Positions 49,916 through 61,415 of a stretch of 64,000 nucleotides of DNA are shown here, piece by piece (within the stretch, counting starts at the first letter, position 1; each line of letters opens with the position of its first letter). A program made the position numbers and the translations under genes. Source of the stretch: Sitta carolinensis (Eukaryota; Chordata; Aves; Passeriformes; Sittidae); NCBI GenBank assembly GCA_032173965.1, contig JAVUNC010000005.1, positions 45,308,501 through 45,372,500 of the forward strand. The letters run 5' to 3'. A model generated the notes under the pieces. It did not search any database, was not told the DNA's origin, and saw only the letters and a list, made by a program, of their open reading frames with translations.

Positions 49916-51336
49916 CACCACCACCATTTGAGCAAGAAACAACAGTTCAGATTTGCTGTGGAAGCCAGGTAAATTTCTTTTTTTCTGGTGAGATTGTTTT
50001 TACGTCAAATCCTATTGTCCAATTATTTTGAAAGTTTTGATGCATTTTGTGTACCTGATCTAATGCACATTGTGTATACAGTAACTAAACATTCATAGCT
50101 CCTGATTAATTTTCAGCTTGTGTTTATTGTGCATTTCTCTCGTTGCAATTTTAAAATTTCCTTTCACAGAAATTCTCAGTCTCCCTTTTCTACTTCCTTC
50201 TATAATACGACCCTGTCTTTCTCACATCCCTGTTAGGATGGTTGTAGTGAAAATGTAAACCCTGCAAGGATGTGTTTGTGCTACAGCTCTGCCTTACCCT
50301 TTTTTAGTCACACACAGCTTTAATTAAGTTCTCACAGTAATCACCTCCAGTGTTTCAGGCTCAGATTCTTCTGGCAGGCCCATTTCCAGTGGATATCAGG
50401 AATGGCAGAGTGGGTGAGATTAGATACTGGGTATCTGATACCCAAGTTTCCTGTTATTCATAAATCCCACTTGATGTAGGTTCTGATTGGCATAAGAAGT
50501 TTCCAAGGGTCCTTAAAGTGAAAGGACATCAGCAAAGTGGGAGATTATAACAGTGTTTGTCAGTTAATATCGAGCTAATACATGCAGTATGATGTTGCTC
50601 CATATTTGAGTTTTATCACCAAATGGAGAAGAAAAATATAAATCTGCTACTGCCAATACATTACTATTTGCTGCTAAGTAAAAATACTACTTTTGATTCC
50701 AGCAGCTGTGGATTTAAAGGCAGCCACACTGACATTAAGGATGACAGCTACTCAGCCACAGAGGAACACGTTTTCATGAATAAGGTGCTCAGAATTTGTT
50801 CTAGTGTATTGTTTTCCTATGCTTATTTCAAACATTTTCCATTTTTCCTTCTTGACTTGCAGTAGCTAAATAAGAGAGATGTATTGCATAAAGAAGAGGC
50901 AAAAGAGATTAACTCTAGGTTGCCTTTGCCTGCTGAAGTATTTTATCAAGTCCCATTTCAAGGAGTCTTTTAAATCTTCTTAACATTATGACTTTGAAGG
51001 AATTCTTTCCTGTTGCATAAGCTGACAATGTCTCTGATAATAGCTAAAGAAGGTTTAAGAACAGCATTCAGGTCATGACCCTTCTCAGATGTATCTTCAG
51101 ATAAGCATGAGTTTGAAACTTGTAGTTTCCATGAGTTACATTCCCAGCTGTTAATGATTTGGAAGGATTTAGGACCCAGTTAAAGCAAACAGCTCTGATA
51201 CTGCTTTAAAGAATTTCTCAGTGACTGTTTGCAACTTACCATATTTCTTACATTACTTCTGGATAAGAAATTAAGTTCTGGGGGTGACGTATTCTTTATA
51301 ATTCTTTAAGAATTAAGCTGTGGTATAAATACTTTC

Positions 51337-51380
51337 AAAAAAAAAACATATATATATATATATATGTGCACACACACAAA
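51337..51380. repeat. Compound microsatellite (A)n(TA)n(CA)n
   Basis: Ten A, then TA dinucleotides through 51364, then a short CA run. Length polymorphism is likely. Confidence 0.95.
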
Positions 51381-51415
51381 AATAAAAACCCTCAAAAAGT
51401 CTGTAAAGAGATAGA

Positions 51416-51439
51416 TTTTTTTTTTTTTTTTTTTTTTTT
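51416..51439. repeat. Poly(T), 24 bases
   Basis: Uninterrupted T run 36 bases after the compound microsatellite. Confidence 0.95.
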
Positions 51440-51607
51440 GTGAATACTGCAACAATAGCAAACCTCTTGTTTAGAAGGAAGTGATTTTTCAGGAGACTTC
51501 CTGCTAAGTTTGAGCAGAGAAGCCTCATTTCTACATCAAACTTAGTTAAGCAGCTGCGATTTTGTTGGTGTCCAGTACATTGTCATGTTCTGCAACATGT
51601 GTATGCA

Positions 51608-51636
51608 CATCCTGCAGTATGTGGCACTGCAGGATG
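51608..51636. repeat. Perfect inverted repeat, 10-bp arms, 9-bp loop
   Basis: CATCCTGCAG and its exact reverse complement CTGCAGGATG flank a 9-base loop. The stem is too short for a microRNA precursor on its own, and no extension of the pairing is visible. Confidence 0.85.
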
Positions 51637-52419
51637 ACATCTTAAAAAGCTCTCCATTGTAACTATCCTGAGTTGCAGGAAGTAGAAATTAAATATAGAA
51701 TAGAATTAAATATAAATAGAATTAAAAGTGGAAGGAAAAAAACTGCATTACGATTCCAGAGGAATAAAGAGACAGCTGCTTTCTATGCTATTTTCTCTAT
51801 TTGACAAAAATAAAGCATCCCCATTCCTACAGTAAATTTTATATAAATTGCTTTTCTCTCTGCTTAGTCATTCTGCCTGTAAGTTTTTGAACAGCCAAAC
51901 AGGATATAAAAAGAAATAACTCCAGATCACTCACCACACACTACAGTGTTAATATAAACTGTCACGTTAGATTACCATCTGGCAAAGGTAAATAAAGTAA
52001 GCATTTGTAAAGGATTACATTTCGTTATTCCCAAAGAAACATAGGAAACCTCTCTATATGTTCCTTTTATTTAAAACAAGGGGGTTCTCTAGTTAGCGAG
52101 GAAATTGAACAAATAGATTGTTGATACCAAGGTGGAGCTTTTCATCTATACAATGAGAGGAAAACCAGAAAAATTTATTATACACTTTCAAGAAATAATG
52201 ATGAAACACAAAAAATCTGGTAAAAATTATTACCATAAAAGGGACAATATGTAGAAAAATGAGTCTTTATAATTCATTTAAAGCTAAAAGGGGGAAGAAG
52301 CTCTTTCTTCTGACACTGTTCAGGCAGTTCATGTGATTTACTTAAAGAGGAAACCATATGCCATAAAGGAGGCAGTAGAAACAGAGCCAAGCTATCTGAA
52401 TTTGAAAAGAACCCCAGGC

Positions 52420-52800
52420 CCACCGTGGTTTACAGCAGTTATGGAATGGAGCATGGGAAGCTGCGGGAAGCTGCAGGCTGCCCGGTGACCCTCCGCAGGG
52501 CGCAAACGCCGCTGAGCGCCAACCCTGGCAGCTGAGCACGGCTGTTCTCACCGGCAGGACACACTCACCGTCACGCACCGCAGCGCGGGGATTCTCACTG
52601 CAAAAGCATCTTCCAGTGCTCAAAATCTCCACGTTACTAGACCTGTATGATTACACTGACAGAAGCTGTTTCTGGCAGTTGCACATTCCGTGGTAGTGGC
52701 GGAATGAGGTTCGCAGATTTGTTCCGCAGGTAAGCTGCGGAGAGGCTGCCTCTTTATGCGGCGCTAACTGCCTCAGACTACCACTTCCGACGCCCTCACT
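52420..52800 (-). promoter_or_regulatory. CpG-enriched island, candidate minus-strand promoter/first exon
   Basis: About 380 bases with high GC and clustered CpG (for example GCAGGGCGCAAACGCCGCTG, and GCACCGCAGCGCGGGG) in an AT-rich intergenic region. On the minus strand a good splice donor (GACG|GTGAGTGTG) falls at 52569/52568, pointing toward ANKS1B about 11 kb away. It could be a distal ANKS1B promoter, a lncRNA promoter, an enhancer, or the GC-rich part of a retroelement. No coding potential recognised. Confidence 0.35.
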
Positions 52801-53679
52801 TGTCCATGTCTCTGTCAAATGTTTAAAATACTTACCAATTATCTAACTCAAATTAAATCATGGCAGTTTCAAACAGGCTCTGTCCTAGGAAAACTGCATT
52901 AACCAGTTCATGCATTATGCTCCACGCACTGCCGTCTTACTCTCAAAAAAGATGCAGCATAAGTACATAATCTTATTTTCACTTCCAAAACAATGCTCTC
53001 AGAGATTGTTAAAACAACATTAAGATTTAAAACTGAGATTACATGGCAGAAAGCTTTAGGAAATACATATATTCCAATTCCACTCATACTAAAATGAGTG
53101 ATAGCAACAAAAAGAAAGGCAGGAGATAGTGAAGGAATAATAAAATACAGATACTTTAATGTAACCGCTTAGGAGTAGCTTGGGCAATGGCAGACAAAGC
53201 AAAAAAAGGACCTTTAAAAAAAGCGATTATCTACTCATTTACTTAAATCAGGTGGCAATATAAAAGATTCATCTCTTTGGATGCAGAAGTTACTCCCTAT
53301 TTTCAGAGAGAACACAGGCTATCAAGAGTTTAGTTGATTTTTGAAGATTTAATTCCTGCAATTTGTTTCATCTAGCAAGTAGCATGACACATACTACTTG
53401 CAAGTAGCAAGACATTCTGTAGTGTTTGAGAAGCTGAGAGTTGCAAAAAAGTACCTGAAATATTCAAGTGTTCAAAAATACCTTCCATAAACTTTAAAAT
53501 CAGAACAATTTTAATTGTTTTTATATAAGCATGCTAAAAATACCTAAAACTGTAAACAACTGTAACTACACAGCTTTTATTTACCAGCAATCTCTATGCT
53601 TTTTCCTAATTTTACTGAGAAACAAAGCTTTGTTCCTCCAGCAAAGACCACTATTCCTACCCAAGTTTTGCATCCCTTA

Positions 53680-53910
53680 AGGCCGATTAGCAAGATCTTC
53701 GTGCTGCTTGCCGTCTCAGGTTTCTGTTGCTGCCAAGATGAGGAGGTCACTGCCGGAGAACTCGGCGGATCGAGCTGAGCATGCTGCTAGGTGCTACACC
53801 ACTGGGAGCCACCATGAGCCTCAGCGGGAGCTCTGCTTCAGCACTACAAAGCCTGACACTGGGTTCACACTGAGGCACAGGAAATGCGGCTGCTATTCGA
53901 ATGCCAGTCA
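53680..53910. other. Unassigned GC-richer block with several CpGs
   Basis: About 230 bases of elevated GC with CpGs (GAGAACTCGGCGGATCGAGC region near 53755). Plus frames of about 60 codons cross it. No family was recognised. It lies about 0.9 kb from the larger island at 52.4-52.8 kb and may belong to the same regulatory domain or be a fragment of an old inserted sequence. Confidence 0.3.
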
Positions 53911-56376
53911 GAAGTGAAGGGGGATAAGTTGAATGAAAAAAAGATAAGGTTATCGAAAAGCTAATTTCTCTATTGGGAGGGGTGAATTAGTCGATTTCAC
54001 AGCAACTGCCCAGAAATTCATTCCTACTTAACCAATCAGGGAGGTGATGTTCTGTTCCTATAGTAGAGAAAAAGACATTCATTTATACCAACCTCTGAAT
54101 TGAAATCTGATGTACTCTCTAAAATGTGCAGATGACAACAGTGAGCTGAAAATCCACTTGAAGCATTTTGTGATGAATGTTCTAAGAACTAGACCAATGT
54201 GAGCACATTATTTTATATAGAAACCATTCTGTCCATCATTACTTACCTGAAATCTGGTCACTGCAGCAATTTTGCTTCTGCCAGACTTACATACATTTGG
54301 TACTCTTGGAATTGCAGATGCTTGATACCTTTACATTTATTTTCGCATTCTCCTTACATTTTTTATAAAATTATTTTGAATAAAGATAACCATTATCATG
54401 GCAGACATAGAAAGTCTTCTGCAGCTAGCAGTTATCCTTTAGAGATCACTTGTGATTCCAGATTAAGACTGCCAAATAAATTCCCAAATGAGACAGTGTT
54501 CAAACAGACATGGCTAAAGGAACTGGGAAATAAAGGACTTAGGCAGAAGGGGCCCGAGCAGCTTTGACCTCTCCAAAACTCCCTCTTCACCAGGCCTTTT
54601 ATAAGTAATACTGTAAGGACACAGAATTTTGATTTAAAACTGGTGCTTACCAACAAAATTAGAGTTGCAGTGAGAACTGGAACAGCACATGCCAGAAAGA
54701 TTCACTGACCAAGCTTGGGAAAGGGCACAGCCACTTTCAGGTGAGCTGATGTGAAAGCTTCATTAGACATTAAAACAGCATTTCTAAACAAGATGAAGAG
54801 TGGTAAGCTAAACTATAGACCAGTTTAAATTTCAATAGAAAATGTAAAACAAAACATGGCAATAGTTTTCCTACCGGGCTTCTGGAGTCAGTTTTCTCAA
54901 TACAATGAAGTTCTCCAAACTATCTTCCATTTAGATCTTTGCAGAATAAAAGCAAGAGGCTCTACTGTTAGTACAAACTTCCTGTCTACGCTGCTATGAA
55001 CACCAGCAGAGCCTTGAGGATGAGTTAAGCTTTTTTTTTTAATTCTGAGGCTTTTCATAAATATGTTTAGTACAACCTATTAGAGCTTAGTTTAACTTTG
55101 TACTTTCAAATATTAATAAATTAACTCTCCCTCTGCAGTTTTTCTCAATATGAAAACACATTTCAGAATGACACAGTACTATCACTGTCAGTATTGTCAA
55201 GCTCACAACAAGCACACCCATCTCCTCTGAAATGTCCACAGGTGATGCTCATTACTCTACAACAGCCATGAAGTAGAAATGTATTCAGTTATAATGAAAT
55301 GTTAGGAAGTGATACCCTGAATTTCAACAACTCTACTGAGAAGGGCTGGTTTGGGCTGTTATTTTGTATTTGGTTTGCAATTGTTTTTTCTCAAAAAAGC
55401 AAGTTTTACTTTATGTAGTAAAAAAAACCCAGGCATTTGATATTGCTATTTATTTCTTTTTAAAAATTAGATAATTCTCAATGTAATATTCTAGCAACAT
55501 GCTACTAAGCACTCTATACATTCCTTCTTCAGAATAATTCCAACTAGATCTTGGCAAAGATAAACCAAATAAGAATTACTTTAATAGTACCAACCAGTTA
55601 AACCAAAGAACTCTTCCCCTGAATCTGACATTATATTTTATGTGAAATTGCACCACGCATATTTAATACTGTGTTGTCTTATATAACTATTCAAATACAA
55701 ATATTTAGTTTCTCTAATAGAAACAGTGTGTATATTTTTAAATCTAATTTAGAATAATAAAATAAAAAAATTCCATGGGCATTAAGAATTTCAACTAGGG
55801 TTTCATATGGCAGGTTTTAAAATAGTGCCTGAACCAGTTCTTCCAAAGAGTTCTTGATTAAAATCTACACACTTTCAATAACTATTTCCAGCAGTGCAAA
55901 TTATGTATCCTCCAAAAAGTTTTAATGAAAACCATTTTAATTAAAACTGGTTTGACAACCTGAATATGCAAAGTCAAACCACAGGATACTAAATACTTTT
56001 TGAGATTTCTTTGCTTATCTACAAACAAAATTTTCCTCCAACATCCCATGGAGCTGAAACAATTGTGGTAGCAATTAAAAGATTTTCATTTGTCAGATTC
56101 AAGGTCACTAGTTAAATTATTCAGTCAGTTTTACTTCCAGCAAAGACAATCTCTTACAGGCATGTATGGTTTTGTACGTTGTTTCCTAAATTGTTTAGAA
56201 GCACACTATTACAGTCTCTATTTTACAGTGTTGTGCTTTTTAACTTATTCATCTTTATCAGCTTTTAGCTGAAAATTATTGTTCAATTTGTACAAATCAC
56301 CGATAATTTAAACTGTATAACTACATTTCATGTATCTCACAATTTCATTGGGTAATTAAGTGATTCTCTACAGGTT

Positions 56377-57362
56377 TTTATTAAAAAAAAAAAAAGCAAT
56401 ATACAACTAAAGAATCCCAGCAGGATTTTTCCCCCTCACAAGCACTGACATGACTTATTTAAACACACTGAACCAAATCCTTGGGCATATCTGATGAGTT
56501 GTGCAGGAATCAGACATGCATGCAAAATGGCTCAAAGCTCACCTGTCACAAAGGTGATCCTTGCCAGATCCTATATCAGGGCTATATCCTCTTCACAGAG
56601 AAAGGAAAAATAAAGTGTGAATGTCTAAATTACATCAGCTGTACAGATACTGTGGACCTTCACACAGAAGGAAAGCCCAGTAATATGCCCTCTTATTTAA
56701 ATTCTCCAGCATTTACTGTTTTATTTAAGGAGTGCATATGGAAAGGATCTATGGAACTCTATAGCACCAGAGGATTATACTTAAAATCCTCTCGGGGCAA
56801 ATTACACTGAATGTAGGGCCAATTTAGGGCTGATATTTTAATTTTCAGTAGCTATACTATTCTAGAGGATCTAGCCTGTATCATCATAGTGCAAATGATC
56901 TATCTCTTGTATAGATATCTTCTGGCAACCATCAAACAATATAACCTTAGAAAAAGAGGTACACCTTGTTAGTGAGGTGTGGTACATGGACTCTGTTATG
57001 TACCCAGGCACACTCTTTCACTGCTGAAACGTCCACTTTTCAGAAAACATTTTAAAAATAACATTTCCTTTGATAATATTAAAAGTAGATGATATGATTT
57101 TTTTCCTCAGTAAATTAATAAAGTACAGTATAAACTGATTTTTCCAAAGTCATTTCAGTTTAAAATGGGCTGAGAAAAGTTACAATGTTTAAGGATAATT
57201 TCAGAATAGTACCTGGTTCACAAATTTTTTTTTTTTTTTGTAATGAGAAAACGTTGTAAGCAAAAAAATAACCACATTTTCAAATGACTTGCAGACAGTA
57301 TTTGAGGTGCCACCACCACCTGCAGTTATGATGATGACGCTTTGCACCAACAGAACACTGTC
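56377..57362 (-). other. BLTP3B: BLTP3B 3'UTR (end uncertain)
   Basis: Sequence following the BLTP3B stop codon on the minus strand. Candidate poly(A) signals on that strand are ATTAAA at 56842-56837, AATAAA at 56725-56720 and AATAAA at 56382-56377, giving 3'UTRs of roughly 0.5, 0.65 or 1.0 kb. None has a clearly GT-rich downstream element, so the end cannot be chosen from sequence. A 15-base T run at 57225-57239 is an A tract in the transcript. A plus-strand frame of 109 codons across it is antisense and has no recognised product. Confidence 0.55.
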
Positions 57363-57488
57363 CTACTGATGATCAACATTCATCTTCTTCATGCGATGAA
57401 GCAGGGCATCTTTTTCCATTTGGACCTCAGCAAGAGCCATTTTGGCTTTGGCTAGTTCCTGTTTGAGACATTCATTTTCTTCAATAAG
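57363..57488 (-). CDS. BLTP3B: BLTP3B last coding exon (C-terminus)
   Basis: Terminal coding exon of bridge-like lipid transfer protein 3B (UHRF1BP1L, SHIP164), a chorein-domain/VPS13-family protein reported to act in endosome-to-Golgi traffic. It encodes 41 residues and a TAG stop, beginning [20 protein letters not shown] and ending KKMNVDHQ. The Glu/Lys/Leu-rich heptad pattern is a C-terminal coiled coil, and the opening matches the known C-terminal coiled coil of this protein. The acceptor (AATTTCAG) fits and the exon starts in phase 0, matching the preceding exon's end. Confidence 0.93.
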   Translation of the reverse strand, partial: LIEENECLKQELAKAKMALAEVQMEKDALLHRMKKMNVDHQ

Positions 57489-58161
57489 CTGAAATTATTT
57501 GGTTAGAAAAGAAAGCTATTAGTATAATTCCATACTGACAACTTTTTCCATTACAGTAACTTTTGAAATACCAAACGTTGGGCGAAGGTTTGCTGAGGCT
57601 GAGTCAATTGCAACTGATTCTTAGTCAGTGAGTGTAAAACATGGAGAGAGTTGATCCAATTAGCTCAAAAGGTGGGGCCACCAGCGTTTCAGCTATGCCA
57701 TTTCCATTCTGGAGTGTAATGGAAACGACCCAAGATTCTGAGCTCTAGGAACAGATTCTTACCCAGTGAGAAAAACAGCCAAATTAATGTGTGGGTTCTG
57801 TCATCATCCATTCAAAATCTGGGTATGACCGATAGATCAGTAAGAGTCTGACAAAACAGCCAAGTCCCTTGTCTTTATCAATTGTGTTGTACAGGAATGA
57901 GGGAGATGAGGAGAAAAGAACTCCCTTATAAAACTCCCTCTGATGTGAAGGAAGAGTCAGTGTGCAGTGCATTATTACACTACTTAGAAAGCAGTATTAA
58001 GTTGCTGAACCAAATATAATATCCACGATCCATGTTTTCCACCTCAAACAGATTTCTAAACAGAAGTGTATCACAGGCCCATCCCCAGATAGCCTTACAA
58101 TTATGATTAATTGTAACATAATTTTAAAGGACAAGGTGAATTAAAAACAAATTCTTAATAC
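57489..58161 (-). other. BLTP3B: BLTP3B last intron
   Basis: Intron between the two final coding exons, with a GT donor (GAG|GTATTAAG) and an AG acceptor. No other feature seen in its 673 bases. Confidence 0.88.
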
Positions 58162-58331
58162 CTCATTTTTCAGGAAGTCAGATGAATCCCTGCTTGCTTT
58201 AGAAGATCTGGGTGTTTCCCAAGTAGTTTGCGTGGCTTGGTCCTGTTTTGTACGTTCAACAGATCCCACTGCTTGCTGCAATGTACTGCTTGAATTCTTC
58301 ATCTTTGACACATCATTTACTTTTTGATTGT
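58162..58331 (-). CDS. BLTP3B: BLTP3B penultimate coding exon
   Basis: A 170-base exon open in only one usable frame. Its first two bases complete a codon started by the previous exon (G|AC, Asp), followed by NQKVNDVSKMKNSSS and ending ASRDSSDFLKNE. The composition (Ser, Lys, Gln, Thr) suggests a flexible linker before the C-terminal coiled coil. It is flanked by TACAG acceptor and GAG|GTATTA donor, and ends in phase 0, in register with the last exon. Confidence 0.9.
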
Positions 58332-58563
58332 CTGTATTACAGAAATAGTGTGCAGGGGTTTTGTCAAAAAATGTTTAAGCTTTAATCTTATCAGTACAAA
58401 ATTAAACCCACCTAAAACAAATATAATATTAAGTACATTGATATTTGCCTCTCAAAATCAAATTTCAGAATAAAATTTAATTAAAACTCATAACCTTTTA
58501 GAGGGAGAAAGAAACAATATGTAACTTCCAGCCTGAAGAAAATAAACACATTTTTATACCAAC
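58332..58563 (-). other. BLTP3B: BLTP3B short intron (232 bases)
   Basis: AT-rich intron with GT...AG ends between two coding exons; nothing else seen. Confidence 0.88.
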
Positions 58564-58693
58564 CTGTATCATTACCACAGAATACGCACTCTGAATAACC
58601 AGAAATTTGAGAACTATTAAAATCACTATTAACATACTGTCTCTGGGTCTCTTTGAAGACTGCATTTACATTTAAAGAAATAGTGAGATAAAC
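58564..58693 (-). CDS. BLTP3B: BLTP3B internal coding exon
   Basis: A 130-base exon translating to VYLTISLNVNAVFKETQ and then a polar stretch ending ECVFCGNDT, with its last base starting the Asp codon of the next exon. The alternating hydrophobic start is consistent with a beta strand of the lipid-transfer rod. The acceptor (TTCTGCAG) is strong; the donor is CAG|GTTGGT. Read in the other frames it contains stops, which fixes the phase. Confidence 0.9.
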
Positions 58694-58810
58694 CTGCAGA
58701 ATAAAGTTTTTAAATTAGAAAATAACTTTAATTACTTGGCATTGAAGAAACTTTCTAGCCTTTGTAACTGAAGTGCACTAGAACATCTGTTAAAATAAAC
58801 TGTTGTACAC
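58694..58810 (-). other. BLTP3B: BLTP3B short intron (117 bases)
   Basis: Short AT-rich intron with GTGTAC donor and TTCTGCAG acceptor. At 117 bases it is near the lower end for a vertebrate intron but acceptable. It depends on the 47-base exon being real. Confidence 0.75.
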
Positions 58811-58857
58811 CAAGGGGAGAAGCAGGGTCATGGTTTTATAGTAGTTTCTACTACTAC
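58811..58857 (-). CDS. BLTP3B: BLTP3B small 47-base exon
   Basis: A short exon inferred from phase. The preceding exon ends one base into a codon and the following exon must start in phase 0, so a piece of 3n+2 bases is needed between them. A strong acceptor (TTTTGTGTTGCAG) is followed by 47 bases encoding (G)SSRNYYKTMTLLLPL and a donor (TTG|GTGTAC). This restores the frame exactly into VYLTISL. Because 47 is not a multiple of 3, skipping it would shift the frame. Its existence rests on frame and splice sites; I could not compare it with another species. Confidence 0.8.
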
Positions 58858-59201
58858 CTGCAACACAAAACAACAAAGACAGTAACCACCTTGGTAATCT
58901 GTAAAGAAAGGCAATTTTTTTGTTTGCTTTGTAGTGACAAAGGAACCATAAACTTATTATGATGAAGTGATATGCACTGATGAAGCACATCCTGATGACA
59001 TTATAAGCATATTTTTATTTCTCCCAGGTTAATTCAACTTTGGGTTATCACAGCCAATACACTATTCAAAAAGGTAATCTTCCTTTTTGTGACTACACTT
59101 AGAATTACGGCATATGGCAACACTGCTTACACATAGTATCAACAGTTATCTTTTCATAGTCACTATAGAACTGAGATATCAAGGTGCAGGAACATACAAA
59201 C
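58858..59201 (-). other. BLTP3B: BLTP3B intron upstream of the 47-base exon
   Basis: A 344-base intron with GTTTGT donor and a strong GCAG acceptor. No other feature seen. Confidence 0.78.
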
Positions 59202-59310
59202 CTCTAATGAGAAAAGTGCCATCGTCATTTCTTTCTATCCAGAGAATGTCAATATGCAGTTTTATGGGTACCAGCTCAGATGCCTTAAGATTTTCTCGTG
59301 GACTGTCATC
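59202..59310 (-). CDS. BLTP3B: BLTP3B internal coding exon
   Basis: A 109-base exon encoding DDSPRENLKASELVPIKLHI followed by DILWIERNDDGTFLIR and the first base of a Gly codon. It follows the preceding exon's ARINLK in phase 0. The sequence alternates hydrophobic and polar residues as in the beta-rich lipid-transfer core. The acceptor (TTTTTTAG) is good and the donor is GAG|GTTTGT. Confidence 0.92.
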
Positions 59311-61415
59311 CTAAAAAATACACATAATAAAGAATGAGTTTACAAGGAAATCAAAATAGATAATTAGGATTCACTATAATGAAACTTGAAAGGGAATGTT
59401 TCAGAGCAGAGTTTTCTAATGGGAGCGCCACTAAACTTTAGCTCCATATTTTTTTTCCTCAGGGATTGTATTAAAGGCTCAAAATTATCTCTGGAGTAAG
59501 TCTGTTGAACTCAATATATAGTCTGACTAAAATACTTCAAAGTGTTTTTACAGACATCTCAATAAGATTATACCCTAACTCAAGACATTTGTTAGCTCTC
59601 TGAGTCACAGATAAGAAGACTGTGCTATATAGTATCTCACTTTCCCTTGAACTATTTTAAAGATTGAATGGGTACAACTCTCATTCTTGAGCAGATTTTG
59701 TCTTTTCAGAATTTAGTTTGGGATGACACCAGCTGCAGTTTAGTTACACTACTGTATTTAAGAGAAGTTCACAAATTACTTCTTTGGGGTCTCCCCAGGA
59801 AGTCTTTATAGTTCATTATCCCTGTCAAACAGAATAACGCAGCCAGATCACATATATAACTATACATAACAGCATTAAACGTGTACCAAGAAAGCTGAGA
59901 TATAGCTTCCAAAATTTCTTGAAACACCAGTGAGATTTCAGCAGAGAATGTAAATAATAATCTTTCTTAAATTCCTCCCTTGCCATGAAACACAATGCAT
60001 CAAGTCTCATGCAGAAGAAATCAAAGAACATACTGCATTGAATAGGCAATGCAGCACACATTTGAACCGTATCTTCTCACTCTATAATACCCAACAACTC
60101 TACAGAAATGAATCATCTCTATGTCACATTTGCAGTTTGTCAACCATCATGAGTAACTTCACCATGACTTGTGTGCACTGCTGAGTGAGCACTTTGGTGC
60201 TTTTGCTGCCAAACAGAATCTTATTGCCGGTTTATTATTGTACATTCCCCATCTCAAGCAGATGCTTTCTCAAGAACATTTTGCATAAATCTGCCTTCTT
60301 GCCAATAAACAGCACAATCCTGGTTTTAAATGCAAATGACTATATGTAAAGACTTTGCTATTTGCATTTGGGCATTCATGTATGTGATCCACTGAAATCG
60401 GAGGAAAAGATCCACAGCTTGTGCTAGTCCTGCAGAGGAAGAGCAGCTCTAAAAGAGTGCCCAAAGATCCTGAAGGGATGGAAGGGCTGTATAACTGAGG
60501 AAAGAAATACTGATGCATTTTGAGTAGAACACAAGACAATTGCCTTTCCAGTCAATAATGATCTTGGCAGAATCAAAACCTTAGCCCCAGATGTAGAACT
60601 GGAGCTGCTCTTCCAATCCCCACCTTGTTCAAAGTTTGTATGGGTGATTATTACTGTCCAAAGCAATGTAATAATTCTGTTTGTTTGTTTTTCTGTTATT
60701 CTACACCCCTCAAAAAAGTGTCCTTATCTTTATATTCAGTGGTTGTGCAGCACAGAACTCACGATCTTCTTTAAATGTCTGAAAGAAAATCCCCTAGAAG
60801 ACTTGAGCAGATGTGTCCTCTTAATGTTATTATTTTAAGATATGGTGCTGAAAAATGCTTGCTTTGTTTAGTATCTGTTTCTAGGTAGAGCAGAACATGA
60901 AATGTGGGTTGTAAGAAACAGTTTTCAAGTGGTTTGTACTGGAATTCCATAACCTTTTTTCTTATTTTGTACAGAACTTTCATTGCAAGAATTATCCTCC
61001 AACTGGGAGAGAGAAATAACCTTTAAAATCCATGGTTGGTAATTAGAAAATCATATCCTTTGCTAAGCAAAAAAGCCCATCCAGAAAACCCACACTGTGC
61101 CTATAGAAGCTTGATCTACCTTACATATAAAATTTCCCAGACACTGTAACTCTACAAGAAAGATTTGGGAGAGGAGGAAAAAGTGTAAAATATTAATTCA
61201 TACAAATAGCTTGGTCATGCAGATAATTCCTCTGCAGGCATACCACAGAGCTAACCAAATCTATGGATTTTAAAATTGTTTTAGTGTTATCTAAAAACCT
61301 TTCAGAGTATGATAGCAGTTTCTTTGAAGTTAACTGTATCCAGATTAATAGTTTATCATCAAAGAAACAAGAACACAATTTTTTAGAGCAGCCAAGTATC
61401 TCATTGTTAACATAC
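59311..61415 (-). other. BLTP3B: BLTP3B intron (2.1 kb)
   Basis: AT-rich intron with a good donor (AAA|GTATGT) and acceptor (TTTAG). It contains a pair of 13-bp inverted repeats (60437-60449 and 60602-60614) with about 150 bases between them. No exon or RNA gene seen. Confidence 0.88.
60437..60614. repeat. 13-bp inverted repeat pair
   Basis: GGAAGAGCAGCTC at 60437-60449 and its exact reverse complement at 60602-60614, enclosing about 152 bases. It might be the ends of a small non-autonomous DNA transposon, but no target-site duplication was found; chance is possible. Confidence 0.6.

Larger units (their letters stand above)
49916..56376. other. Intergenic region downstream of BLTP3B
   Basis: AT-rich unique sequence with simple repeats at 51337-51439, a CpG-enriched island at about 52420-52800, a second GC-richer block at about 53680-53910, and a short perfect hairpin at 51608-51636. 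Frames up to 122 codons (54199-54567, plus, from a GTG) have no recognisable product. Confidence 0.6.

Noticed and set aside
54199..54567. 122-codon plus frame
   Set aside because: It begins at GTG, not ATG. No recognised domain, splice context or nearby promoter.
56481..56810. 109-codon plus frame
   Set aside because: It lies antisense in the BLTP3B 3'UTR. No family match known to me and no promoter evidence.
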